Below are positions 8,989 to 17,538 of a stretch of 64,000 nucleotides of DNA, one piece after another. The notes below the pieces were generated by a model. It ran no database searches and had not been told where the DNA came from. It worked only from the letters and a program-made list of their open reading frames with translations. This stretch comes from SIG452 sp045638525 (GTDB taxonomy: Bacteria; Bacillota; Clostridia; UMGS1840). Each line of letters begins with the position of its first letter. The stretch's first letter is position 1. The stretch covers positions 62,001 through 126,000 of the forward strand of contig JAZUBQ010000017.1 of assembly GCA_045638525.1 (NCBI GenBank), given 5' to 3'. Made by a program: the position numbers and the translations under genes.

Positions 8989-9150
8989 GCTCGATAAATG
9001 GCGCATAATTCGTGAACCTCACCGCTCGCTGTACACAAAGTACAGCTTCTGGTAAACACCCGTTGGGTGTTCGGTTTCCGAATTCTGCATCCATTTCTCA
9101 TCGCCTTATTGTAGGGGACGATGCCCACATCGTCCCGCATTATCAAAACT
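8989..9150 (+). repeat. family 2 hairpin repeat plus TAGGGG palindrome
   Basis: Bases 8998-9107 are a full family 2 repeat: a TGTACACAAAGTACA hairpin, then a CACCCGTTGGGTG hairpin. It is nearly identical to 33319-33410. It is followed at 9112-9136 by the GACGATG-stem palindrome. No gene is present; frames that cross it are shadows. Confidence 0.8.
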
Positions 9151-9152
9151 CG

Positions 9153-9193
9153 AAAACCGTAAGGATTCTAAAGATAAAATCCTTACGGTTTTT
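9153..9193 (+). terminator. intrinsic terminator downstream of pyrH
   Basis: AAAACCGTAAGGATT pairs with AATCCTTACGGTTTTT. Confidence 0.88.
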
Positions 9194-9261
9194 CAAGGAA
9201 ATTTTTTGATTTTCCAATCTCGAAAAAATGTAGAAATATACGAAAAACCAAGAAAAAATGA

Positions 9262-9290
9262 TTGACAATTCACTATAGAAATGATACAAT
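9262..9290 (+). promoter_or_regulatory. sigma-A promoter for the carA-carB operon
   Basis: Consensus TTGACA at 9262-9267, a 17-base spacer, and TACAAT at 9285-9290. The 165-base leader that follows contains a short hairpin with a T run (AAGGAG/CTCCTT, about 9308-9330), a possible attenuator. No PyrR-binding consensus was recognised. Confidence 0.85.
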
Positions 9291-9456
9291 AGAGAGAAAG
9301 AAATTCAAGGAGAAAAATCTCCTTTTTTATAAAAAAGCCGGAATCCTTGATGATTTCGGAAAAAATTTTACCCATTTTTAGGAAAATCCGCCGTTTTTGG
9401 GGTAAAATCCTCACAATTCGGCTATGATACAGACAACGAGAAAGGATGGCTCTTAT

Positions 9457-10527
9457 ATGAAAGAGATGTACTTGATTCTGGAAAACAAAACAGTGTTCAA
9501 AGGCAAAAGCTTTGGTGCTTACCGCGAAGCGGTGGGCGAACTTGTGTTTTCCACCAATATGCTTGGCTATATGGATACTCTGACCGACCCTGCAAACTTC
9601 GGTCAGCTTGTGATTTCCACTTTCCCCGAAATGGGTTGCCACGGCACAATTTCCGAAGAACTGGCAGGAAAAAAAGCTTCCTGCTTTGGCTATATTGTTA
9701 AAGATTGGTGTCAGGCACCGTCCAACTGGCGTTTGGAGGGTGATCTTGACACTTTTTTAAAGGAAAAAGACATCCCGGGCATTTACGGCATTGATACCAG
9801 AAAACTTACCAAAATGGTGCGTGATGCCGGCACTATGAATGCCAAAATTTCTTTCACCGCTGACTTTAGCAATGATATTTTGGACTATACCATTGTGGAT
9901 GCGGTAAAAACCGTTTCGGTTACCGAAAAAGAAACCATCCCGGCAAAAGACGGTAACTATAACGTAGTCATGTGGGATTTTGGTGCCAATGACAATATGG
10001 TGAAAGCTTTTGTGAACGCAGGATGCAACGTAACCAAAGTTCCTTATCACACCAAAGCGGAGGAAATCTTAGCAATGAAACCCGACGGTGTGATTCTCTC
10101 CGGCGGCCCCGGAAACCCCACCGAATTAACCAATGTGATTACCGAAATCAGCAGCTTAAAAGACATTCCGATGCTTGGAATCGGCTTGGGACATCAGCTT
10201 CTGGCACTGTCTCAGGGAGCAAAAATTGAAAAACTGAAATTCGGCCATCGTGGTGCATCCGTTCCTGTTCGAAACGAAACTACCGGCAAAGTATACATCT
10301 CTTCTCAGAATCACAGCTATCAGGTGGCAAATGATTCTGTGGAAGCATTTGGAAAAGTTTCCTATCGCAATGTAAATGACGGTACGGTGGAAGGCATCGA
10401 CTATGCCAACATTCCCGCATTTTCGGTGCAGTTTAACATTGAAAGCTTCTCCGAGCCCATGAATCCGGGCTTCTTGGTAGGCAGATTTACAAAAATGATG
10501 GAGGGAAGAAAAGATGCCGTTAAATAA
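9457..10527 (+). CDS. carA: carbamoyl-phosphate synthase small subunit, predicted glutaminase-dead
   Basis: CarA normally hydrolyses glutamine and channels ammonia to CarB to make carbamoyl phosphate for pyrimidines and arginine. Fold and length (356 aa) fit: N-terminal half to about residue 180, then the class I amidotransferase domain with ILSGGPGNP and LGHQLLALSQGAK. The nucleophile is missing: the family GICLGHQ reads GIGLGHQ (Gly243, codon GGC at 10183), and QFHPE reads QFNIE (Asn327); the glutamate Glu329 remains. The N-terminal serine of the glutamine pocket (TSMTGY) reads TNMLGY. ATG 9457 follows AAAGGA by ten bases. It overlaps carB by 14 bases. Confidence 0.9.
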   Translation: MKEMYLILENKTVFKGKSFGAYREAVGELVFSTNMLGYMDTLTDPANFGQLVISTFPEMGCHGTISEELAGKKASCFGYIVKDWCQAPSNWRLEGDLDTFLKEKDIPGIYGIDTRKLTKMVRDAGTMNAKISFTADFSNDILDYTIVDAVKTVSVTEKETIPAKDGNYNVVMWDFGANDNMVKAFVNAGCNVTKVPYHTKAEEILAMKPDGVILSGGPGNPTELTNVITEISSLKDIPMLGIGLGHQLLALSQGAKIEKLKFGHRGASVPVRNETTGKVYISSQNHSYQVANDSVEAFGKVSYRNVNDGTVEGIDYANIPAFSVQFNIESFSEPMNPGFLVGRFTKMMEGRKDAVK

Positions 10528-13500
10528 GGAAATCAAAAAAGTTTTAGTAATCGGTTCCGGCCCCATTGTCATCGGACAGGCTGCCGAGTTTGACTATGCC
10601 GGCACGCAGGCTTGTCGTGCGTTAAAAGAAGACGGTCTGGAAGTTGTGTTGGTAAACTCCAACCCTGCAACCATTATGACCGACAGTAAAATGGCAGACA
10701 AGATTTATATCGAACCTCTGACTTTACCTGTTATCAAAAGAATTATTGAAAAAGAAAAGCCGGACAGCTTGCTTTCCACCTTAGGCGGTCAGACAGGCTT
10801 AACCTTGTCCATGCAGTTGGCAAAAGAAGGATTTCTGGATGCACACGGCGTGAAGCTGTTGGGTGCAAATCCCGAAACCATCGACAAAGCGGAAGACCGT
10901 CAGATGTTTAAGGATATGATGGAAAAAATCAATCAGCCGGTAATCCCCTCCAAGGTTGTAAACACTTTGGAAGATGCACTGGATTTTGCTCGTTCCATCG
11001 GCTATCCGTTGATTATCCGTCCTGCTTTTACCTTAGGTGGAACCGGTGGCGGTATTGTAAACAACGAAGAAGAAATGATTGAAATTACCACCAACGGTCT
11101 GCGTCTTTCTCCCATTACCCAGGTATTGGTTGAAAAATGTGTTTCCGGTTGGAAGGAAATCGAATTTGAAGTAATCCGTGACAGCAAGGGCAACTCCATC
11201 ACGGTCTGCAGTATGGAAAACTTAGACCCGGTTGGGGTTCACACCGGTGACTCCATTGTTATCGCACCTGCGGTTACTTTATCAGACTATGAATATTCCA
11301 TGTTAAGACGTGCAGCGCTTGACATTTTGAATGAATTAAAAATCGAAGGCGGCTGTAACTGTCAGTTTGCCTTAAATCCCAACAGCTTTGAATATGCGGT
11401 TATCGAGGTTAACCCCAGAGTTTCCCGTTCTTCCGCATTGGCATCCAAAGCAACCGGATATCCCATTGCAAAAGTTGCGGCAAAAATTGCCATCGGTTAT
11501 CAGCTGGATGAAATCTTAAATGCTGTAACCGGTAAAACCTATGCTTGTTTTGAACCTGCCATTGACTATGTGGTTGTAAAATTCCCCAAATTCCCCTTCG
11601 ACAAATTTGTGTATGCAAAACGTGATTTAGGTACTCAGATGAAGGCGACCGGGGAAGTTATGGCAATCGGTGCCACCTTTGAAGAAGCCATCATGAAGGC
11701 AGTTCGCGGTGCGGAAATCTCCAAAGATTCCATGCGCCATAAAGATTTGGTTGGCTTATCCGATGATGTGATTTTTGAAAAACTGCATCAGTGTAACGAC
11801 GAACGGATTTTCGTGGTATATGAAGCCATCACCCGTGGCGTATCCTTGGATACCATTTATGACATTACCAAAATTGACCGTTGGTTCTTATCCAAGCTTT
11901 ATAATCTTTACAAAATGGAATGTCGCTTAAAAGAAGAAACTTTAACCAAAGAACTGCACTTGGAAGCGAAAAAGATGGGCTTTTTGGATAAGGTGATTGA
12001 AAATTTATCCAATCAGAGCATCCCCGAAAAAATCTATGCATCCTATAAAATGGTAGACACCTGTGCCGGAGAATTCAACGCACAGACTCCCTACTTCTAT
12101 TCTTCCTACGAAGAAGCCAACGAAGCAAGAGAATTTATCGACAATAACCCCACCGATAAGAAGACCATTATCGTATTCGGCTCCGGTCCCATCCGTATCG
12201 GGCAGGGGATTGAGTTTGACTATGCATCCGTACATTGCGTATGGGCGCTTCAGGAAGCAGGTTACGAAGTGGTTATCGTAAATAATAACCCCGAAACCGT
12301 TTCCACTGACTTTGACACTGCAAACCGTTTGTATTTTGAACCCTTAAATCCCGAAGACGTTATGAACGTAATCCACACCGAACAGCCTTACGGCGTTGTG
12401 GTTGCATTCGGTGGCGGTACTGCAATTAAACTGACCAACTTCCTCCAGGAAAACGGTGTCAGAATTTTAGGTACCAGTGCAGACAGCATTGATATGGCAG
12501 AAGACAGAGAACGTTTTGACGATCTTTTAGAAAGACTTAATATTAAGAGACCGCAAGGTTTTACAGTGTTAACCGAAGAAGAAGCATTGGAAACTGCAAA
12601 CCGTATCGGTTATCCCGTACTGATTCGTCCCTCTTATGTATTGGGCGGACAGAATATGATTATCGCATGGAATGATAACGATACCAAAGAATACATGAAA
12701 ATTATTCTTCACGGTCTGGACGAAAACCCCATCTTAATTGACAAATATTTAATGGGTACCGAAATTGAAGTCGATGCGATCTCCGATGGGGAAGACATTT
12801 TAATCCCCGGTATTATGGAACATATTGAACGTGCAGGGGTGCACTCCGGTGACTCCATTGCCGTATATCCTGCCTTCAATTTAGACGTACCGATGATTCA
12901 GAAAATCATCGATTCCACCAAGAAACTGGCGATTGCCTTAAATACCAAAGGTCTGGTGAACATCCAGTATTTAGTATATGATAACGAATTATACGTTATC
13001 GAAGTAAATCCCCGTTCTTCCAGAACCGTTCCCTACATCAGCAAAGTAACCAAGGTTCCCATGATTGATCTGGCAACCCGTGCAATGCTGGGTGAAAAAT
13101 TAAAAGATATGGGTTACGGCACCGGTCTTTACAAAAATTCTCCCTATGTGGCGGTAAAAGTGCCTGTTTTCTCCTTTGCAAAGCTCTTAGGTGTGGACAT
13201 TCACTTAGGGCCTGAAATGAAATCCACCGGGGAAGTTTTAGGTATCGGCGCGAACTTAGAAGAAGCGCTGTACAAAGGCTTAATCGGCGCAGGATATCAG
13301 CTCCATAAAAAAGGCGGTGTGTTCATTTCCGTTCGTAATTCTGACAAAGCGGAAGTGTACGGCGTGGCAAAAGGTTTCCACGACCTTGGATTCACCGTTT
13401 ATTCCACTCACGGCACCGCAAAAGTGCTGTCTGATGCAGGTCTGCCTGTGATTGCTGTGGATAAAATCCACGAAAATTCCGAAAACAACACCTTAACTCT

Positions 13501-14557
13501 GATTGAAAGCGGTAAAGTCAACTTTGTTGTTTCCACCTCTGCAAAAGGCAGACTGCCCGAACGTGACAGCGTAAAAATCAGAAGAAAAGCAGTAGAACGA
13601 AGCGTTCCCTGCTTCACCTCCATTGATACTGCAAACGCTGTTATCAACTCGATGAAAGGGAAATATTCCGAACAGAGCATTGAAATCGTGGACATCAACA
13701 ATATGCGCGAAGAAAAAATCGCCGTAGAATTCACCAAGATGCAGAGTTTGGGCAACGACTATATCTATTTTGACTGTTTAAATAAACAGATTGATAACCC
13801 CGAAGCACTTGCAATTCGTCTTTCCGACCGTCATTTCGGTATCGGTGCAGACGGTGCGGTTGTGATTGAAGCATCCAAAACCGCAGATGCAAAAATGAGA
13901 ATCTTCAATGCAGACGGCACCGAAGGCAGAATGGGCGGAAACGCCATCCGTTGCGTAGGTAAATATCTGTATGACAAGGGCATTGTTCCCCGTGAAGATA
14001 TGGAAATTGAAACCTTAAGCGGTGTGAAAAAACTGAAAGTTTACACCATGGAAGGGGAAGTAGTTGCCGCTCGTGTGGATATGGGAAAGGCAGAAACCAA
14101 ACCGGAACTGGTTCCCGTAGTCAGTGACAAAGAAATCGTGAAAAACGAGCCTGTCACCGTAGCAGGGGAAACCTTCAATATCACCTGTGTGGCTGTGGGC
14201 AATCCCCATGCGGTAGTATTTACTGATAATCTGGACACCGTAAACTTAGAAAAAATCGGTCCCGAATTTGAATATCATCCTATGTTCCCCGACAGAGTAA
14301 ATCTGGAATTTGTCAACGTAATTGACAAAAACACCTTGAAAATGCGCGTTTGGGAACGTGGTATCGGCGAAACCTTAGCTTGCGGTACCGGTGCTTGTGC
14401 AGCTGCCGTTGCGGCAATCTTAAACGGTTACTGTGAAAAGGATACCGATATCACCGTAAAACTGCCCGGTGGAGACTTGAAAATCCGTTATACCGATACC
14501 ACCATCTTTATGACCGGTCCGGCAGTAAAATCCTTTGAAGGAAAAGTTTCCTTCTAA
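10514..14557 (+). CDS. carB-dapF: fusion: carbamoyl-phosphate synthase large subunit - diaminopimelate epimerase
   Basis: A single 1347-residue frame. Residues 1 to about 1065 are CarB: two homologous ATP-grasp halves (GSGPIVIGQAAEFDYAG near 12, GSGPIRIGQGIEFDYAS near 555) and a C-terminal MGS allosteric domain with YSTHGTAKVL. Residues from about 1071 are DapF, which interconverts LL- and meso-diaminopimelate for lysine and peptidoglycan (FTKMQSLGNDYIYFD, ACGTGACA). No stop or good ribosome binding site separates them; the only nearby internal ATG (13703) has no Shine-Dalgarno. In DapF the first catalytic Cys (usual MCGN) is Gly1141 (MGGNAIRC), while the second, Cys1290, is kept. Start is preceded by GGAGGGAAG. 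Confidence 0.9.
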   Translation: MPLNKEIKKVLVIGSGPIVIGQAAEFDYAGTQACRALKEDGLEVVLVNSNPATIMTDSKMADKIYIEPLTLPVIKRIIEKEKPDSLLSTLGGQTGLTLSMQLAKEGFLDAHGVKLLGANPETIDKAEDRQMFKDMMEKINQPVIPSKVVNTLEDALDFARSIGYPLIIRPAFTLGGTGGGIVNNEEEMIEITTNGLRLSPITQVLVEKCVSGWKEIEFEVIRDSKGNSITVCSMENLDPVGVHTGDSIVIAPAVTLSDYEYSMLRRAALDILNELKIEGGCNCQFALNPNSFEYAVIEVNPRVSRSSALASKATGYPIAKVAAKIAIGYQLDEILNAVTGKTYACFEPAIDYVVVKFPKFPFDKFVYAKRDLGTQMKATGEVMAIGATFEEAIMKAVRGAEISKDSMRHKDLVGLSDDVIFEKLHQCNDERIFVVYEAITRGVSLDTIYDITKIDRWFLSKLYNLYKMECRLKEETLTKELHLEAKKMGFLDKVIENLSNQSIPEKIYASYKMVDTCAGEFNAQTPYFYSSYEEANEAREFIDNNPTDKKTIIVFGSGPIRIGQGIEFDYASVHCVWALQEAGYEVVIVNNNPETVSTDFDTANRLYFEPLNPEDVMNVIHTEQPYGVVVAFGGGTAIKLTNFLQENGVRILGTSADSIDMAEDRERFDDLLERLNIKRPQGFTVLTEEEALETANRIGYPVLIRPSYVLGGQNMIIAWNDNDTKEYMKIILHGLDENPILIDKYLMGTEIEVDAISDGEDILIPGIMEHIERAGVHSGDSIAVYPAFNLDVPMIQKIIDSTKKLAIALNTKGLVNIQYLVYDNELYVIEVNPRSSRTVPYISKVTKVPMIDLATRAMLGEKLKDMGYGTGLYKNSPYVAVKVPVFSFAKLLGVDIHLGPEMKSTGEVLGIGANLEEALYKGLIGAGYQLHKKGGVFISVRNSDKAEVYGVAKGFHDLGFTVYSTHGTAKVLSDAGLPVIAVDKIHENSENNTLTLIESGKVNFVVSTSAKGRLPERDSVKIRRKAVERSVPCFTSIDTANAVINSMKGKYSEQSIEIVDINNMREEKIAVEFTKMQSLGNDYIYFDCLNKQIDNPEALAIRLSDRHFGIGADGAVVIEASKTADAKMRIFNADGTEGRMGGNAIRCVGKYLYDKGIVPREDMEIETLSGVKKLKVYTMEGEVVAARVDMGKAETKPELVPVVSDKEIVKNEPVTVAGETFNITCVAVGNPHAVVFTDNLDTVNLEKIGPEFEYHPMFPDRVNLEFVNVIDKNTLKMRVWERGIGETLACGTGACAAAVAAILNGYCEKDTDITVKLPGGDLKIRYTDTTIFMTGPAVKSFEGKVSF

Positions 14558-14614
14558 TGGTTTGATAAACGGCGCATAATCCGTTTTTCTGTACCTTGAT
14601 TTTTGGGTAAATAC

Positions 14615-14650
14615 AAAAGACGAAATTCTGTGATAGAATTTCGTCTTTTT
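14615..14650 (+). terminator. intrinsic terminator of the carA-carB-dapF operon
   Basis: AAAAGACGAAATTCT pairs with AGAATTTCGTCTTTTT. Confidence 0.9.
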
Positions 14651-14685
14651 GTTTCGTTTTCAATTCAATTTAGTACCCACACAAC

Positions 14686-14710
14686 GGGACGATGTGGGCA
14701 TCGTCCCCTA
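14686..14710 (-). repeat. TAGGGG palindrome abutting small-protein copy A
   Basis: Minus-strand palindrome with arms GGGACGATG and CATCGTCCC around CCCA. Its first triplet TAG is the stop codon of the small gene. Confidence 0.9.
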
Positions 14711-14899
14711 CACCCAATCCTCATCGTCTGTTACTTCGTCCTCATCATCAGGCATATCCATATACATATCTTCGGTTTCCAATTCAATGTCAATGAGCTT
14801 TTTGACAATCGGTTCATATTTTTTGGTATCTTTATTTTCTTCAATCACATCTGCTACCTTAGCATACAAATAATAATACAATTTCTTGTAATCCGCCAT
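14708..14899 (-). CDS. 63-aa acidic small protein, cassette copy A
   Basis: The protein starts MADYKKLYYYLYAKVADVIE and ends in a highly acidic tail (MPDDEDEVTDDEDW). Two near-identical copies lie at 38814 and 58793. The N-terminal YKKLY pattern recalls short uncharacterised clostridial proteins of the form YKxLYxxLFNAIxDA, from memory only. The start is set by AAGGAGAGG upstream of ATG 14899 and by conservation: upstream sequence is a terminator in all copies. Function unknown; the tail suggests binding to a basic partner, which is speculation. Confidence 0.85.
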   Translation of the reverse strand: MADYKKLYYYLYAKVADVIEENKDTKKYEPIVKKLIDIELETEDMYMDMPDDEDEVTDDEDWV

Positions 14900-14926
14900 C
14901 GTTTTTCCTCTCCTTTTTCCCATAAA

Positions 14927-15082
14927 TAAAAAAGTGTGTCTCCACAACCGAAGACACACCGAAAAAGTGTCTCTCCGATTGGAGTAAAATTCCATCCTCA
15001 AACTACGGGATAAGAAAGTAGAGAAAACACTTTTTACCAAAGTATTTTCCCGCAGTTTGCACATTTTATGAAATTTTACTCC
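14927..15082 (-). ncRNA. structured leader RNA with terminator, cassette copy A
   Basis: Read on the minus strand from about 15082: helix P1 GGAGTAAAATTTC (15070-15082) with GGAATTTTACTCC (14981-14993); inner helix AAACTGCGGGA (about 15047-15057) with TCCCGTAGTTT (15000-15010); an apical AT hairpin; then an intrinsic terminator GTGTGTCT/AGACACAC (14934-14959) with a T run, directly before the ribosome binding site. A GAGACAC stretch just 5' of the terminator could pair with its left arm as an antiterminator. Confidence 0.75.
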
Positions 15083-15088
15083 GTTCTC

Positions 15089-15117
15089 ATTGTAACATAA
15101 ACCAAAAAAATTGTCAA
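15089..15117 (-). promoter_or_regulatory. sigma-A promoter of cassette copy A
   Basis: TTGACA (15112-15117) and TACAAT (15089-15094) with a 17-base spacer. The promoter sequence is nearly identical to that of copy C. Confidence 0.88.
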
Positions 15118-15120
15118 TAA

Positions 15121-15300
15121 AAATATAGGGAACAGCCTTTGGGATGTTCCTAAAATAAAAGATAACAAAATGTATCGGTTCGTCGGAAACCGCCGAACCC
15201 TACAAATCCTATTAAAAGATATTGACAACCCATACAGCGGGACGATGTGGGCATCGTCCCCTACGATATTCCGACAATATTTCGTATCATAATACAATTC
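15121..15300 (-). repeat. paired palindromes between cassette A and gpsA
   Basis: Two minus-strand elements: 15176-15202 with a CGGTTCGTCGG / CCGCCGAACC stem, and 15239-15263 with the GACGATG stem. Both end in the same CCCTA edge. The flank at 15265-15300 resembles those at 1996 and 44089. Confidence 0.8.
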
Positions 15301-15356
15301 CAAATTCATTTGGCACGATTTTTTCAACCTTTCCCAAAAAAATTATAAAAAAGCCG

Positions 15357-15385
15357 TTGCCAAATGCATTTTTTTGTGTTATACT
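15357..15385 (+). promoter_or_regulatory. sigma-A promoter for gpsA
   Basis: TTGCCA at 15357-15362 and TATACT at 15380-15385 with a 17-base spacer. Confidence 0.78.
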
Positions 15386-15409
15386 TTATGTGTGAAAGGT
15401 GTTGATTGT

Positions 15410-16408
15410 GTGAGTCAAATCGCAATTTTAGGTTCCGGTAGCTGGGGATGTGCCCTTGCACATACTTTATCCAAACAAAATGACATTGTAATGTGGTCAT
15501 TTTTCCCGGAAGAAACCGAAAGTCTGAATAAATATCGTGAAAATATCCAGTTTTTACCCGGCGTAAAACTGGATGGACGCATTTCTTTTACCTCCCGGTT
15601 AGAGGAGGCTGTTTTGGATGCAGAATTTGTGATTTTTGCAGTTCCTTCCTTTGCCATTCGTCAAACGGCGAAAACCATTGCTCCTATGTTTCGTGCTGAC
15701 CGTCAGATTGCGGTCTGTGTGGCAAAAGGATTGGAAGAAGAAACTCTGTTGACCCTTTCCGGGGTAATTGCCGATGAACTTCCCGAAGGCAGCAAGGTTT
15801 GTGCCTTGTCCGGCCCTACCCATGCGGAAGAAGTTGGCAAAGATTTACCCACCACTATTGTGGCTGCTTGTCCTGATGCTGCCGTTGCAACCCGTGTGCA
15901 AACTGCATTTATGAATGAAAATTTCCGTGTGTATACCAGTACCGACGAAATTGGCGTGGAACTTGGCGGAACCATTAAAAACATCATTGCCCTTTGTGCC
16001 GGAATTTCGGACGGATGTGGCTTTGGAGATAACACCAAAGCGGCTTTGATGACTCGTGGAATGTATGAAATAGCAAAGCTTGGCGTTGCTATGGGTGGTG
16101 AAGTTGAAACCTTCTACGGCTTATCCGGTATGGGTGATTTGATTGTTACCTGCACTAGCTTACATTCCAGAAACCGTCGTTGCGGTATGCTGATTGGGCA
16201 GGGAATGTCTCCCGAAGATGCCATGCGTGAAGTCAATATGGTTGTGGAAGGCATCAAATGTTTAAAAGCCGTGAAAAAAGCAACCGAACAGTATCAGGTG
16301 GATATGCCCATCATCCAAGAAGCATATCAGGTGGTTTATGAAGGGAAAAATCCCAAAGAATCTGCCCTGTACCTAATGAGTCGTGACAGAAAGCCGGAAC
16401 AGGGTTAA
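15410..16408 (+). CDS. gpsA: glycerol-3-phosphate dehydrogenase [NAD(P)+]
   Basis: Reduces dihydroxyacetone phosphate to sn-glycerol 3-phosphate for phospholipid synthesis. The Rossmann motif GSGSWG is at the N-terminus, followed by KGLEEETLLTLS, LSGPTHAEEV, the catalytic-lysine region GGTIKNIIALCAGI and GLSGMGDLIVTCTS. 332 aa. I use GTG 15410: AAAGG lies ten bases upstream, and the upstream ATG at 15374 falls within the promoter, before the transcription start. Its neighbour is a CorA-like gene rather than plsY or der. Confidence 0.95.
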   Translation: MSQIAILGSGSWGCALAHTLSKQNDIVMWSFFPEETESLNKYRENIQFLPGVKLDGRISFTSRLEEAVLDAEFVIFAVPSFAIRQTAKTIAPMFRADRQIAVCVAKGLEEETLLTLSGVIADELPEGSKVCALSGPTHAEEVGKDLPTTIVAACPDAAVATRVQTAFMNENFRVYTSTDEIGVELGGTIKNIIALCAGISDGCGFGDNTKAALMTRGMYEIAKLGVAMGGEVETFYGLSGMGDLIVTCTSLHSRNRRCGMLIGQGMSPEDAMREVNMVVEGIKCLKAVKKATEQYQVDMPIIQEAYQVVYEGKNPKESALYLMSRDRKPEQG

Positions 16409-16469
16409 TCTTATTTTTTGTTTTATCTCACAAGAAAGAGCGGCATTGCCGTAACGGGGTGATTTGCCT

Positions 16470-17411
16470 ATGTATCATATTTATAAATCTTTTGACGGTA
16501 AAATCCGTCAGATTGATCAGATTGAAAAAGACTGTTGGATTAACTTTGTCGATCCTGATGAAAAAGATACCCGTTTTTTAACCGAACAACTGGGCATTGA
16601 CCATGACTTTATCCGTTCTTCTTTGGACGAAGAAGAAATGTCCCGTGTTGAAACCGATGATAACGGCACTACCTTAATCATTGTGGATATTCCTGCACCT
16701 GAAAAGGAAGAACACGTTGGGAATACCATTTTGTTTGAAACTCTGCCTTTGTCTATCATTGTGAATAAAGAATATATCATCACCATTTGCAGTGATGAAA
16801 CCGCCATTTTAAAGGCATTTGCCGACGGTGTGGTGAAGCAGGTACACACCAATATGAAAACCCGTTTTATCCTGCAAATTTTGTACCGTGTGGCAAGTAA
16901 ATATCTGTTTTACTTAAAACAGATTGATAAAATCTCAAACTATGTGGAACGTCAGTTACATCGTTCCATGAAAAATAAAGAACTCATTCAGCTTCTGGAT
17001 TTGGAAAAATCTCTGGTGTTCTTTTCCACTTCGTTAAAAGCGAATGAAATCACCATGCAGAAAATCCGTCGCGGAAAATTTATCCGTCTGTATGAGGAAG
17101 ATGAAGATTTATTGGAAGATGTTTTAATTGAAACCAATCAGGCGATTGAAATGTCCAACATCTATTCCAACATTCTTTCCGGAACCATGGATGCCTTTGC
17201 GTCTGTGATTTCCAACAACTTAAATATTGTAATGAAGGTTCTTGCCTCCATCACCATCTTAATGGCGATTCCCAACATCGTGACTTCCTTCTACGGAATG
17301 AACATTACCGGCGGAATCCCTATGGATCACTTCTGGTGGTTCCCGGCGGCGATTTCCATCGCTGCAATCTGTGTGGCTGCGTGGATTTTAATTAAGAAAG
17401 ATATGCTGTAG
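16470..17411 (+). CDS. CorA family divalent-cation transporter
   Basis: CorA proteins form pentameric Mg2+ or Co2+ channels in the membrane. The protein has a long cytoplasmic N-terminal domain and two C-terminal membrane helices (about residues 255-275 and 290-308) with the GMN signature as YGMNI between them. 313 aa. ATG 16470 follows GGGGTG by about nine bases. It may belong to the CorA/ZntB-like branch, so the exact ion is not assigned. Confidence 0.88.
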   Translation: MYHIYKSFDGKIRQIDQIEKDCWINFVDPDEKDTRFLTEQLGIDHDFIRSSLDEEEMSRVETDDNGTTLIIVDIPAPEKEEHVGNTILFETLPLSIIVNKEYIITICSDETAILKAFADGVVKQVHTNMKTRFILQILYRVASKYLFYLKQIDKISNYVERQLHRSMKNKELIQLLDLEKSLVFFSTSLKANEITMQKIRRGKFIRLYEEDEDLLEDVLIETNQAIEMSNIYSNILSGTMDAFASVISNNLNIVMKVLASITILMAIPNIVTSFYGMNITGGIPMDHFWWFPAAISIAAICVAAWILIKKDML

Positions 17412-17468
17412 GTCATAAAAAATTTTCCATCGGCTCCAGCCGCATAAAAAAACCTTAAAAAACTAACT

Positions 17469-17494
17469 AAAACCCTTGATTTTCAAGGGTTTTT
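17469..17494 (+). terminator. intrinsic terminator after the CorA gene
   Basis: AAAACCCTTGA pairs with TCAAGGGTTTTT. Confidence 0.88.
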
Positions 17495-17538
17495 GCATCT
17501 TTTATAAAAACAAAAAAAAACAAGGAAAAAAAGATAGT

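Noticed and set aside
9012..9209. Short proteins encoded across the repeats (GDDAHIVP-type and ARCTQSTASG-type frames)
   Set aside because: They are translations of the palindromic and family 2 repeats in various frames; no ribosome binding sites, and the same peptides appear on both strands.
14900..15064. N-terminal extension of the small protein through the leader
   Set aside because: The extended frame runs through the terminator hairpin, is not conserved in copy B and lacks a ribosome binding site.
15374..15409. Upstream ATG start for gpsA
   Set aside because: It lies inside the promoter, before the likely transcription start; GTG 15410 has a proper Shine-Dalgarno.
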